Shown here: piece after piece, positions 1 to 8,039 of the stretch
Position numbering within the stretch: the first letter of the stretch is position 1
Layout of the letters: each line of letters starts with the position of its first letter
Made by a program: the position numbers and the translations under genes
The notes under the pieces: model-generated
What the model saw: only the letters and a program-made list of their open reading frames with translations
Told to the model about the DNA's origin: nothing
The model's database searches: none
NCBI GenBank assembly: GCA_016937155.1
Contig: JAFGWM010000084.1
Span: 1-60,417, forward strand
DNA: 60,417 nucleotides
Source of the DNA: Deltaproteobacteria bacterium
GTDB taxonomy: Bacteria; Myxococcota_A; Polyangia; HGW-17
Reading direction: 5' to 3'

Positions 1-139
1 AAGTCAGTCAGAAACCACAAATCCCAGTAGGAAACACCTAAAATTCATCGCAAGAAACATAAAAATAGAGGACAAAAAGTATCAGGGGAGACAGAAAATA
101 CCAGAGGTTGAGCAGGAAAGAAGTAGGGAAAAAAACTAA

Positions 140-220
140 CCCGGGTTCCCTGTTTCCCTGATTCCCCGCTCCCCTGTTCCCCTGTTCCCCCGCCCCTTTC
201 TCCCTGACCCTGTCTCCCTT
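140..220. repeat. Low-complexity C/T tract (G-runs on the minus strand)
   Basis: The plus strand is a pyrimidine-rich stretch of short C3-C5 runs separated by 2-6 bases, with degenerate repeats of the form CCCCTGTT. Read on the minus strand, which is the mRNA sense of the hyd operon, it is a series of roughly ten G3-G5 runs. It starts directly after the hydF stop codon. This arrangement can form G-quadruplexes in the 3' untranslated RNA. No ordinary hairpin-plus-T terminator is visible here. Bases 1-139 show no convincing gene. Confidence 0.7.
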
Positions 221-228
221 ATCTGAAT

Positions 229-1473
229 TTATCCCTGCCTGCCTGTCCCCAGTTTTTCCTGATTTTCCAGATATTCTTCAAGCACATCTGGAAAAACACT
301 CAGTGCTCTCCTTATGATTCCATGTAAAAAGGCAATTGTCAGACCATAGTTTGTAACAGGAACCTTAAAATCCCTGCATTTTTGAATTCTGGAAACTACA
401 AGTTGCCTGTTGACCATACACCCGCCACACTGAATAACAAGATCATAGGGAGAAAGATCAACTGGAAAATCATTTCCACTTCTGACATCAAAATTGAGAT
501 TCAGCCCTGTATACTGTCTGAGCCATCTTGGTATTTTAACCCTTCCAATATCTTCGCTTACAGGTCTGTGGGAACAGTTTTCAGCTATAAGAATCCTTGA
601 ATCTTCCTTCAGATTATCAATAGCATTTAATCCTGCGACATACTCTCTGAGATCACCCTTTGCCCTTGCATAAAGAACTGAAAATCCCGTGAGAGGAATT
701 TCCGGAGGCACTTCCCCATCGACCTTCAGAAAAACCTGAGAATCAGTGATTACGAGATCAGGCTTGTCTTTAAGTACATCCTTAAGAGCGTACCCGATTT
801 CCTGCTCCTTTGTGACAGTAAAAACCACGTCTGAATCAAGGAGTTCCCTCATTACCTGCATCTGTGGGAGAATGAGTCTTCCCTTAGGGGCTTCTCTGTC
901 AATAGGAATAACCAGCATCACATTTGAATGAGGCTTAACCAGATCACTCACAAGGGGCAAATCAACTGATAATCGGGAAACTGACCCCACTATCATAGAT
1001 CTCAGTTTTTCAATTCCTGTCTTTTCCGGAACACATACACTGACATAGGGATAATCATCCACCTTGCACTCTGTACAGTTTTCCGGAGAGATATCAGTTT
1101 TTGTTCTGACATTTATAAAGGGTTTTTTCATCCTTTTGCATTCTGAAACTATCATTTCCTCCCATGGAGAACTTATATCACTGTCATTTACCAGCAGCAC
1201 CAGATCACATCTTTCAAGGGTCTGTGATGTTTTGGAAACACGTTTAAGACCCAGTTCACCCTCATCATCAACACCTGCAGTATCATGAAACACCACCGGA
1301 CCAACGGGCTGCAGTTCAAAAGCTCTTGAAACAACATCCGTAGTTGTACCTGCCACATCACTTACAATTGAATAATCCTGACCAATCAGAGCATTCATAA
1401 GAGAGCTTTTTCCGGTATTCCTCCTCCCGAAAAAGCCAATATGAGTACGATTTGATGAAGGTGTGTTATTCAT
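229..1473 (-). CDS. hydF: [FeFe]-hydrogenase maturation GTPase HydF
   Basis: HydF is the scaffold on which the 2Fe subcluster of [FeFe] hydrogenase is assembled before transfer to the apo-hydrogenase. The N-terminal GTPase domain has a P-loop near residues 14-24 (GRRNTGKSS), a GTTTD switch, DTAG, and a KTD in place of NKxD. The C-terminal cluster-binding domain has the CxH...CxxC ligands at C300, H302, C349 and C352. At 414 residues it is the normal family length. Its start overlaps the end of hydE by 4 bp, so translation is coupled. It is the last gene of the hydG-aspA-hydE-hydF operon. The hydrogenase structural genes are not in this window. Confidence 0.95.
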   Translation of the reverse strand: MNNTPSSNRTHIGFFGRRNTGKSSLMNALIGQDYSIVSDVAGTTTDVVSRAFELQPVGPVVFHDTAGVDDEGELGLKRVSKTSQTLERCDLVLLVNDSDISSPWEEMIVSECKRMKKPFINVRTKTDISPENCTECKVDDYPYVSVCVPEKTGIEKLRSMIVGSVSRLSVDLPLVSDLVKPHSNVMLVIPIDREAPKGRLILPQMQVMRELLDSDVVFTVTKEQEIGYALKDVLKDKPDLVITDSQVFLKVDGEVPPEIPLTGFSVLYARAKGDLREYVAGLNAIDNLKEDSRILIAENCSHRPVSEDIGRVKIPRWLRQYTGLNLNFDVRSGNDFPVDLSPYDLVIQCGGCMVNRQLVVSRIQKCRDFKVPVTNYGLTIAFLHGIIRRALSVFPDVLEEYLENQEKLGTGRQG

Positions 1474-2516
1474 GACTGAAAATATCCCTTTCTTATGGAA
1501 TGTCCATACCCTTGTCCCGTAATAAATCCTCTTGATTCAATCAGTTTTTTTGATGATTCAAATGACAGTTCCGCCGATTCATCCACAGATGTCTTTTTGG
1601 GATACAGATTATAATTTAGTTTAAATTTCAGCGGTGTAACATTGGGCATGAATACATTTGCAGCACTATCAAGTACCTTCACCCTGCCCTGCGGAGAAAA
1701 CGCATCAAAGGCTGTGGTGGCGGGAATATGAGCCCATGGACAGATAATTCTCATTATCGCCATTGTTCTGAAGGCAATTTCCTTTTCAAACGGAAAAATA
1801 AAATCTTTCATTGAAGTGGCGGGGTCAGCTATCAGTGGACCGCATCCGATCATATCCAGGTCAAGAGAGCGGCACAGCATTATATCATCGGTAAGTGAAA
1901 CCAGATCGGGAGTGATTCCTATAAGAAAACCACTTCCTGTCTGTATACCTGATTCGTAGATGCTATGAAGAGATTGAATTCTTTCCTGAAATTTCTGACC
2001 TTCATGCATTTTTGAGTAAATTTCCTCACTGGAAGTTTCAAATCTCAGGAGATATCTGTCACATCCTGACTGGTGGAGAAATCTGTACTCATCCAGTGAA
2101 TATTCCCCACAGCTAAGTGTTACAGCCACATCTGCCTTCTTTTTTATATTCTGAACTATCCTGCCAAGTGTTTCAGCTGAAAAATACGAGTCCTCCCCGG
2201 ATTGCAAAACAACCGTTTTATACCCTAAAGCGTTAGCATAAACAGCATTTTCAATAATTTCACCCTCAGACATCCGGTATCTGTTCACACCGCTGCATTC
2301 CCTTCCGATTCCGCAGTACGAACAGTTATGAATGCAGTAATTGGAGATTTCAATAATCCCTCTAAGATGAATCACTCTGTCGTGAACTTTGTTTCTTACA
2401 TTTGCCGAAAATTCATGGATTTCATCAGAAAACCTTTCATCCAGAGTCAGAACTGAATACACCAGTTCAGCAGTTGGATTTTTGTAAAGTTCCATGAGCA
2501 AAGATTGCGTCTTCAT
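1470..2516 (-). CDS. hydE: [FeFe]-hydrogenase maturation radical SAM protein HydE
   Basis: HydE is a radical SAM enzyme that acts on the HydG-made Fe-CO-CN synthon during H-cluster 2Fe-subsite assembly. The radical SAM cysteines are C61, C65 and C68 (CIHNCSYC), and the protein is 348 residues, typical for HydE/BioB-type TIM barrels. The start codon overlaps the aspA stop by 4 bp and the stop overlaps hydF by 4 bp. HydE is distinguished from the related biotin synthase and PylB by its position between hydG and hydF. Confidence 0.93.
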   Translation of the reverse strand: MKTQSLLMELYKNPTAELVYSVLTLDERFSDEIHEFSANVRNKVHDRVIHLRGIIEISNYCIHNCSYCGIGRECSGVNRYRMSEGEIIENAVYANALGYKTVVLQSGEDSYFSAETLGRIVQNIKKKADVAVTLSCGEYSLDEYRFLHQSGCDRYLLRFETSSEEIYSKMHEGQKFQERIQSLHSIYESGIQTGSGFLIGITPDLVSLTDDIMLCRSLDLDMIGCGPLIADPATSMKDFIFPFEKEIAFRTMAIMRIICPWAHIPATTAFDAFSPQGRVKVLDSAANVFMPNVTPLKFKLNYNLYPKKTSVDESAELSFESSKKLIESRGFITGQGYGHSIRKGYFQS

Positions 2517-3850
2517 TTTAACGGCCTAGCTGATATCAGTTTTGAAGGTTCAAGTGCCTTTTCGAGAGTTTCGATGCTGCAGTATCCAAGGGCAGCCACC
2601 GCTTTTCGGATATCGCATTTCTCACGGGACATATACTCCGCTACAAGTGCTGCTTTTTCATAACCAATCTCCGGAATAAGAACAGCGGTTGTCGAAACAC
2701 TGGACAAAAGATGCAGTCGGCAGTTTTCCTCATTCACTTTAAGAAATTTCAGACACTTCTCATTCAAAAGCACTACCCCCTGAATCAGCAGCTCCATATT
2801 TTCAAAAATCGTATGTGCCGCAGCTGGAAGAAATGCATTCAGTTCGAACTCCCCGGACGAAAGACACATTTCAATGAATACCTTTGATGAAATTACTTTT
2901 TTCGCACAGATGCTCATCATCTCAGGGATCACAGGATTCACCTTCCCCGGCATAACAGTGGACCCCATCTGAACGGTGGGGAGTGTAACTTCACCGAGAA
3001 GATGCATTCTTCTCAGATCCATGGAGATTTTTTCGAGATTCACTGCAGCTACACCTGCCATTGAAAAAGCCTCAAGGAGATCATCATGATTCTGAGTGGC
3101 TTCAAACATATTTTCAACACGACTCACTGGAAAAGAGGTATTGGTGCGAAGTTTTTCAATAACTCTGAAAATATACTTTCTCGGTGCAGTTATACCCGTT
3201 CCGATGGCGGTCCCACCAAGATTAAGCTGTCTGATTCTTTCTCTCGCCTTAAAAACCCTCCAGCGGTCCCTTGATATTATCTGAGACCAACTTCCAAACT
3301 CCTGTCCCATGGTACAGGGTAATGCATCTGTAAGCTGGGTTCTTCCCGTTTTCACCACTTTCCAGTTTTCATGCTCAAGTTTCTGCAGAGTCTGCAAAAG
3401 ATCCTCAAGAACATTCTCGAATTTCTCCAGATACATCAGCAGAGCAATTCGCACCGCAGTGGGATAGGTATCATTGGTGCTCTGATGAAGATTCACATGT
3501 TCAAGTGCACTGACCTTCTCAGATGACCCGAATTCTTTGAGCATACTGTTTGAGTAAAAACATGCCGTTTCATTTATATTCATATTTGTGGATGTTCCGG
3601 CGCCCCCCTGAAACGGATCAGTTATAAATAATTCGTAGTATTCACCATGAGCCATTTTCTCCAGCACCGCATAAAGTACCTTGAATATTTCCTCATTGAG
3701 ATAGCCAAGTTCATAGTTAGCCTCACAGCAACTGAGCTTTACCAGAGAATAGGCTCTGTAGAAAACTTCACTCATTTTACTCAGAGAACGGGGAAAATTA
3801 TAATAACTTTTTCGGGTTTCGGGGCCTGAGAATTCGGGAATATCAGTCAT
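2513..3850 (-). CDS. aspA: Aspartate ammonia-lyase (fumarase/aspartase superfamily) in the hyd operon
   Basis: The product should deaminate L-aspartate to fumarate and ammonium. The superfamily regions are all present: TSTNMNINE at 86-94, HQSTNDTYPTA near 122-132, TGRTQLTDA at 168-176, and the flexible catalytic loop GSTVMPGKVNP at 296-306. The loop keeps the catalytic Ser but has Thr where most members have a second Ser. At 445 residues it is slightly shorter than typical AspA (about 470). It lies 23 bp after hydG and overlaps hydE by 4 bp. Aspartase genes are known neighbours of hyd maturases in other bacteria. A role in supplying ammonium for the azadithiolate bridge is plausible but inferred. 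Fumarase activity cannot be excluded from sequence alone. Confidence 0.85.
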   Translation of the reverse strand: MTDIPEFSGPETRKSYYNFPRSLSKMSEVFYRAYSLVKLSCCEANYELGYLNEEIFKVLYAVLEKMAHGEYYELFITDPFQGGAGTSTNMNINETACFYSNSMLKEFGSSEKVSALEHVNLHQSTNDTYPTAVRIALLMYLEKFENVLEDLLQTLQKLEHENWKVVKTGRTQLTDALPCTMGQEFGSWSQIISRDRWRVFKARERIRQLNLGGTAIGTGITAPRKYIFRVIEKLRTNTSFPVSRVENMFEATQNHDDLLEAFSMAGVAAVNLEKISMDLRRMHLLGEVTLPTVQMGSTVMPGKVNPVIPEMMSICAKKVISSKVFIEMCLSSGEFELNAFLPAAAHTIFENMELLIQGVVLLNEKCLKFLKVNEENCRLHLLSSVSTTAVLIPEIGYEKAALVAEYMSREKCDIRKAVAALGYCSIETLEKALEPSKLISARPLK

Positions 3851-3873
3851 AAGAGTCTTACCTCGTATAGGGT

Positions 3874-5244
3874 TTATACAAAAACATCCCTCTTTCCATC
3901 CCTGACAATCTGTATAAGAGCCTTTGTTTTTCCGGCTGTTTCGGGATCAGTTTCTGCCAGTTCTCTTGCTATCAGTTCCATTCCGGCATTTTTCACTTTA
4001 TCTGATGCAAAATCCAGAAGATATTCGGTAAATGTTATCAGTGCATTTGGCTGGCACTTCTTCTTTATTTCACCGGGTTTCGCAAATTCCATGAAATCAA
4101 GACCGGTTCTTCCCAGACGATAGCAGCTGGTGCAAAAGGAGGGAATGAAACCCGAACTTACCACATCATAAATTACATCATCAAGAGATCGATGATCCCC
4201 CAGTGAAAACTGTTCGCAGCTGTCGTTTTCTCCGTATCCCCCGGGGTTTGTTTTACTGCCGGCACTTATCTGACTGATACCAAGTTCAAAGGCTGCCTTT
4301 CTCATTTCCGGGGTTTCTCTTGTTGAAAGAATCAACCCGATATACGGCACTGCAAGTCGTAAAACAGAGATAATAAGTTTAAAATCCTCATCAGTGACTT
4401 CAAACGGAGGTTTAGTTGATATTGAACTCCCTGTTGCAGGCTCAAGTCTGGGAACACTTATTGTGTGTGGGCCCATACCGAATTCCCTCTCGAGATACTC
4501 CACATGACTCAGTATGGAAAGTACTTCATACTTCCAGTTATAAAGACCAAACAATACTCCGATTCCGACATCATCTATCCCACCATGAAAGGCCCGACCG
4601 ATCGTATTCAACCGGTAGTCATAGTCAGTCTTGGGACCAAGGGTGTGCAGTTTATGATATGTCGGTTTATGATATGTCTCCTGAAAAAGTTGATAGGTAC
4701 CGATATTATGTTCTCTCAGACGCCTGAAATCATCGGTTTCCACAGGAGCAATATTAACATTAATCCTTCTTATTCCATGCTCACCAACTCTTGCATTGTA
4801 TATTGTATCTATTGAACGCAGCACATAATTCAGCCCGTCCCTCGGATAAGCCTCCCCACTGACCATAAGCACTCTTTTCTGACCGGTTCTCAGTAAATGT
4901 TCGGTTTCAGATGTTATTTCCTCCATGGAAAGAGCTTTTCTCTTGAGTCCACGGTTGGATACACGAAAACCACAGTATGCACAGTCATTTTTGCAGAGAT
5001 TTGAAATATAAAGAGGAGCAAATATAACCAGACGATTTCCGTATATTGATGATTTCACCATTTTGGCTGTATGATGAATGCGGTTTCTGGTTTCCTCATC
5101 GGTAACATTCAGCAGTGCAGCGGCTTCCTCAAGCTCAAGACGACTCAGAGATAATGCCTTGTTTAAAATAGCATCAATATCCCCGGATGAAGTTCCATGA
5201 TTTACAAGCTGCGTTATTTTTTCGGTTTGAATTATTTCACTCAT
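3874..5244 (-). CDS. hydG: [FeFe]-hydrogenase maturation radical SAM tyrosine lyase HydG
   Basis: HydG cleaves tyrosine to p-cresol and dehydroglycine, which yields the CO and CN- ligands of the H-cluster. The radical SAM motif is C84-x3-C88-x2-C91. The C-terminal auxiliary cluster motif CX2CX22C is complete at C371, C374 and C397; it separates HydG from ThiH, which lacks it. Length (456) is normal. The ATG at 5244 has a strong GGAGG Shine-Dalgarno (plus-strand cctcc at 5255-5259). It is the first gene of the operon, with a 500-bp AT-rich region upstream. Confidence 0.95.
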   Translation of the reverse strand: MSEIIQTEKITQLVNHGTSSGDIDAILNKALSLSRLELEEAAALLNVTDEETRNRIHHTAKMVKSSIYGNRLVIFAPLYISNLCKNDCAYCGFRVSNRGLKRKALSMEEITSETEHLLRTGQKRVLMVSGEAYPRDGLNYVLRSIDTIYNARVGEHGIRRINVNIAPVETDDFRRLREHNIGTYQLFQETYHKPTYHKLHTLGPKTDYDYRLNTIGRAFHGGIDDVGIGVLFGLYNWKYEVLSILSHVEYLEREFGMGPHTISVPRLEPATGSSISTKPPFEVTDEDFKLIISVLRLAVPYIGLILSTRETPEMRKAAFELGISQISAGSKTNPGGYGENDSCEQFSLGDHRSLDDVIYDVVSSGFIPSFCTSCYRLGRTGLDFMEFAKPGEIKKKCQPNALITFTEYLLDFASDKVKNAGMELIARELAETDPETAGKTKALIQIVRDGKRDVFV

Positions 5245-5296
5245 AATTATCTAACCTCCAGGGTTAAAATAGTACAATTTTTTATTTTTCCAAGTC

Positions 5297-5318
5297 TTTT
5301 GTGAATAATATCTCAAAA
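5297..5318. promoter_or_regulatory. Crp-like near-palindrome upstream of the hyd operon
   Basis: Two 8-bp arms, TTTTGTGA and TCTCAAAA, are separated by ATAATA. Seven of eight arm positions are complementary, and the core differs by one base from the TGTGA-N6-TCACA Crp consensus. The site lies 53-74 bp upstream of the hydG start. Possible promoter elements around it (TATTTT at 5266-5271 with TTGGAA at 5288-5293, minus strand) would give a very short leader, so the start site is uncertain. Confidence 0.4.
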
Positions 5319-5719
5319 ATGTATAAATTTTCACACTTAAAAGAAATACTTCATATCTTCATAATGTTAGAAAAATATGACATTTTCCCTGATTTTTAAG
5401 AAACCCGAATTTTTCAGCGTTTTTTATTACGATAACAGGAAAATCACAATTTAAAAAAATCATACTCCGGCTGTTAGATTACAAAATACCGGACCTGCTA
5501 AACAGACTTTACCTTCGAAAAGTAAATTACTCAGCACATCAGGATCTCACATGCGAAACTTCTGCATAATAATTCCCTTTTATTTTTATTTATCACAGTA
5601 AATACAAACATGATACCGGCCAGTTTGCGAAATCAATGAAAAATCATAAAAACCGGATTAATAATACTTCTGTAATTTCAATATATTAAAACAGCTTCTA
5701 GTACATATCAAAGAATATG
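5319..5719. other. AT-rich intergenic region without a recognisable gene
   Basis: This spacer between hydG and the small membrane protein has no ORF with coding character. It is rich in A/T runs, and the motif TTTGCGAAA near 5626-5634 recurs in the hairpin just downstream at 5720-5739. Upstream regulatory DNA for the hyd operon is the simplest reading. Confidence 0.5.
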
Positions 5720-5739
5720 TTCGCAAACCGTTTTGCGAA
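5720..5739. promoter_or_regulatory. Perfect inverted repeat TTCGCAAA-ccgt-TTTGCGAA
   Basis: An 8-bp perfect dyad with a 4-base spacer sits 11 bp beyond the stop codon of the small membrane protein gene. It may fold as a transcript hairpin after that gene, although no T-run follows on the minus strand, or it may be an operator; a half-site copy occurs about 95 bp away. Confidence 0.45.
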
Positions 5740-5750
5740 AATCCCTACAA

Positions 5751-6149
5751 TTAAAAATACCCTGCAATTTTAATAACATAAAAAAAAATCAAGCAAACCA
5801 CACCAAAAAACAACAAAAACCAAAGCCAGTTATAAGTTCCGATAATATGTGTTATGTCAACTCCCACATGACTAAAACCTTCTGTTTGGGGTACTGGTTT
5901 TGAACCTGATCTGTGATTTTCGAAAACTTTCCATGTGCCTTCCCTTTTTTCAAGAAAATACTTTTGTCTGTTTGTTTCCCTGTATGCGTAAACATACTTA
6001 CTGAAGTTCTGACTCCACCAGTGCAGATACCAGTACTCAGTTGTCGGAAGATCTGCTTCCCTGGCAGTGATTTGCTTAATCACTACACTCATCATCCTCT
6101 TACTTGAAGGATTGTATGGATTTGTAATTATCAAATTTTTTTCCGGCAA
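5751..6149 (-). CDS. Small hypothetical protein with a C-terminal membrane anchor
   Basis: I do not recognise this 132-residue protein. Residues 1-100 are polar with many aromatics (EYWYLHWWSQ), and the C-terminus is one strongly hydrophobic segment (about 109-130), giving a tail-anchored single-pass topology. The longest frame starts with TTG at 6149 without an obvious Shine-Dalgarno; ATG codons at 6095 and 6092 follow a purine-rich stretch and are alternatives, so the N-terminus is uncertain. It stands alone between the hyd spacer and ettA. Confidence 0.5.
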   Translation of the reverse strand: MPEKNLIITNPYNPSSKRMMSVVIKQITAREADLPTTEYWYLHWWSQNFSKYVYAYRETNRQKYFLEKREGTWKVFENHRSGSKPVPQTEGFSHVGVDITHIIGTYNWLWFLLFFGVVCLIFFYVIKIAGYF

Positions 6150-6237
6150 AAATGCATGCTATCGTTGATTTTTGATACAAGTCTGAGAATCCGGTTAATC
6201 TGATTTTTGAACATACACTTATTTCTGATTTGGCATC

Positions 6238-6341
6238 TTGGATGGATGCAACCGGGGGAGGATTTTACAAAGATAGTTGGATAGATACAGCCGGGGGAGG
6301 ATTTTACAAAGATAGTTGGATGGATGCAACCGGGGGAGGAT
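6238..6341. repeat. 39-bp tandem repeat (2.7 copies) abutting the ettA stop codon
   Basis: Copies span 6238-6276, 6277-6315 and 6316-6341; copy 2 differs from copy 1 at only three positions. The third copy is cut off exactly at the ettA stop codon (TGA, plus-strand tca at 6341-6343). The period is a multiple of three and the array is open in frame on both strands. On the plus strand it would read as a 13-residue unit SWMDATGGGFYKD. Confidence 0.9.
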
Positions 6342-8026
6342 CAGTCTCTGGTCAGTTGGCGGTATTTAATTCTTTCGGGGATCAGAGCTGCTTTTCCGAG
6401 GGTCTTTTTACGGTATTCTTCATATTCAGTATAGTTTCCGTCGAACCAGACAACCTTTGAATTTCCTTCAAACGCCAGAATATGTGTAGCAACACGATCC
6501 AAAAACCATCTGTCATGGCTGATTACAACACTGCATCCTGCAAAGTTCTGCAGAGCCTCCTCAAGGGATCTTAATGTATTTATATCAAGATCGTTGGTGG
6601 GCTCATCCAGAAGGATTACATTTCCTCCTTCTTTCAGCATATTCGCCAGATGCACACGGTTTCTTTCACCACCACTGAGATTCCCCACTTCCTTTTGCTG
6701 ATCCTGACCGGAAAAGTTAAATCTTGAAACATATGCTCTGGCATTAACTTCCTGATTACCCAACATAACAGTGTCGGAACCGTTGGAAATAACTTCATAT
6801 ACAGTTGAATCATCATTCAGAGAATTTCTGGACTGGTCCACATATGCAAGTTTAACTGTATCACCAACTCTGAACGTACCGGCATCAGAATTTTCCTGCC
6901 CTGTAATTAGACGGAAAAGGGTAGTTTTACCCGCGCCGTTGGGACCAACAACACCAACTATACCACCAGGAGGCAATGAAAAACTCAGATTTTCAAACAG
7001 GACTTTTTCTCCATAACTTTTGGAGATACCGTCAGCTGAAATAACCTGTTTTCCAAGCCGTGGACCAGGGGGAATAAAAATTTCAAGTTCATTCAGTTTT
7101 CCTTTGGTATCCTGATTCAACAGTCTGTCATATGATTCAATTCTGGCCTTCGAAAGTGCATGCTGTGATTTTGCACTAAGCCGGTGCCATTCAAGTTCCC
7201 TCTGTAGAGTCTGAACAAAAACCTGATCCGAGGATTTACCATGTGAAAGCTTTTCAAGCTTCTGTTCAAGCCATGATGAATAATTCCCCTTCCAGGGGAT
7301 TCCTTCTCCCTTGTGGAGTTCAAGAATCCAGGTGGCAATATTGTCCAGAAAAAATCTGTCATGGGTTACCGCAATTACTGTACCCTCATATTTCTGAAGA
7401 TGCTGTTCGAGCCATGAAACTGTTTCGGCATCAAGGTGATTTGTGGGTTCATCAAGCAGTAAAATATCCGGTTTCTTCAGTAAAAGTCTGCAGAGAGCCA
7501 CACGACGCTTTTCTCCACCACTCAGCACACTGATTTTTGTCTCAGCCGGAGCACACCTGAGGGCTTCCATGGCCATTTCAAGTCTGGAATCAATATCCCA
7601 TGCATTAACTGCATCAAGTGCTTCCTGAACCTCACCCTGCCTTTTAATGAGGGCATCCATCTCATCATCATCCATGGGCTCGGCAAACTTCATATTTATT
7701 TCATCAAACTCAGCTAAAAGTTCATACGCTAGTGAAGCACCTTCTTTCACCACTTCAATTACCGTACGTTCTTCATTCAGAAGCGGTTCCTGTTCAAGAT
7801 ACCCCACAGTAAAACCTTCAGCTATGTGAGTTTCACCCTGAAAGGAATCATCAACCCCTGATAAAATCTTCAGTAAGGAGCTTTTACCGGAACCGTTAAG
7901 TCCTAAAACTCCAATTTTTGCTCCATAAAAGTACGAAAGATAAATATTTTTCAGAACAGTCTTTTGTCCATGGGTCTTTGTAACCCCCACCATTGAATAA
8001 ATTATTTTCTGCTGATCCTCGCTCAT
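6341..8026 (-). CDS. ettA: ABC-F ATPase EttA (energy-dependent translational throttle)
   Basis: EttA is a soluble twin-ATPase that binds the ribosomal E site and gates entry into elongation according to the ATP/ADP ratio. Two ABC cassettes are visible: Walker A GLNGSGKSS with signature LSGGEKRR and DEPTNHLD in the first, and GPNGAGKTT, LSGGERNR and DEPTNDLD in the second, with no membrane segments. The length (561) and the N-terminal sequence (YSMVGVTKTHGQKTVLKNI) match EttA better than Uup or other ABC-F members. It is the last gene of a run rsmD-coaD-aminotransferase-ettA, 13 bp after the aminotransferase. The 39-bp repeat array begins at its stop codon. Confidence 0.92.
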   Translation of the reverse strand: MSEDQQKIIYSMVGVTKTHGQKTVLKNIYLSYFYGAKIGVLGLNGSGKSSLLKILSGVDDSFQGETHIAEGFTVGYLEQEPLLNEERTVIEVVKEGASLAYELLAEFDEINMKFAEPMDDDEMDALIKRQGEVQEALDAVNAWDIDSRLEMAMEALRCAPAETKISVLSGGEKRRVALCRLLLKKPDILLLDEPTNHLDAETVSWLEQHLQKYEGTVIAVTHDRFFLDNIATWILELHKGEGIPWKGNYSSWLEQKLEKLSHGKSSDQVFVQTLQRELEWHRLSAKSQHALSKARIESYDRLLNQDTKGKLNELEIFIPPGPRLGKQVISADGISKSYGEKVLFENLSFSLPPGGIVGVVGPNGAGKTTLFRLITGQENSDAGTFRVGDTVKLAYVDQSRNSLNDDSTVYEVISNGSDTVMLGNQEVNARAYVSRFNFSGQDQQKEVGNLSGGERNRVHLANMLKEGGNVILLDEPTNDLDINTLRSLEEALQNFAGCSVVISHDRWFLDRVATHILAFEGNSKVVWFDGNYTEYEEYRKKTLGKAALIPERIKYRQLTRD

Positions 8027-8039
8027 GGTCTGATTCCTT

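Noticed and set aside
3874-5244. HydG as ThiH (thiamine synthesis)
   Set aside because: The C-terminal CX2CX22C cluster motif and the hyd neighbours identify HydG.
6230-6460. Plus-strand 76-residue ORF across the 39-bp repeats
   Set aside because: No Shine-Dalgarno, half of it overlaps ettA antisense, and it is explained by the repeat period; kept only as a remark.
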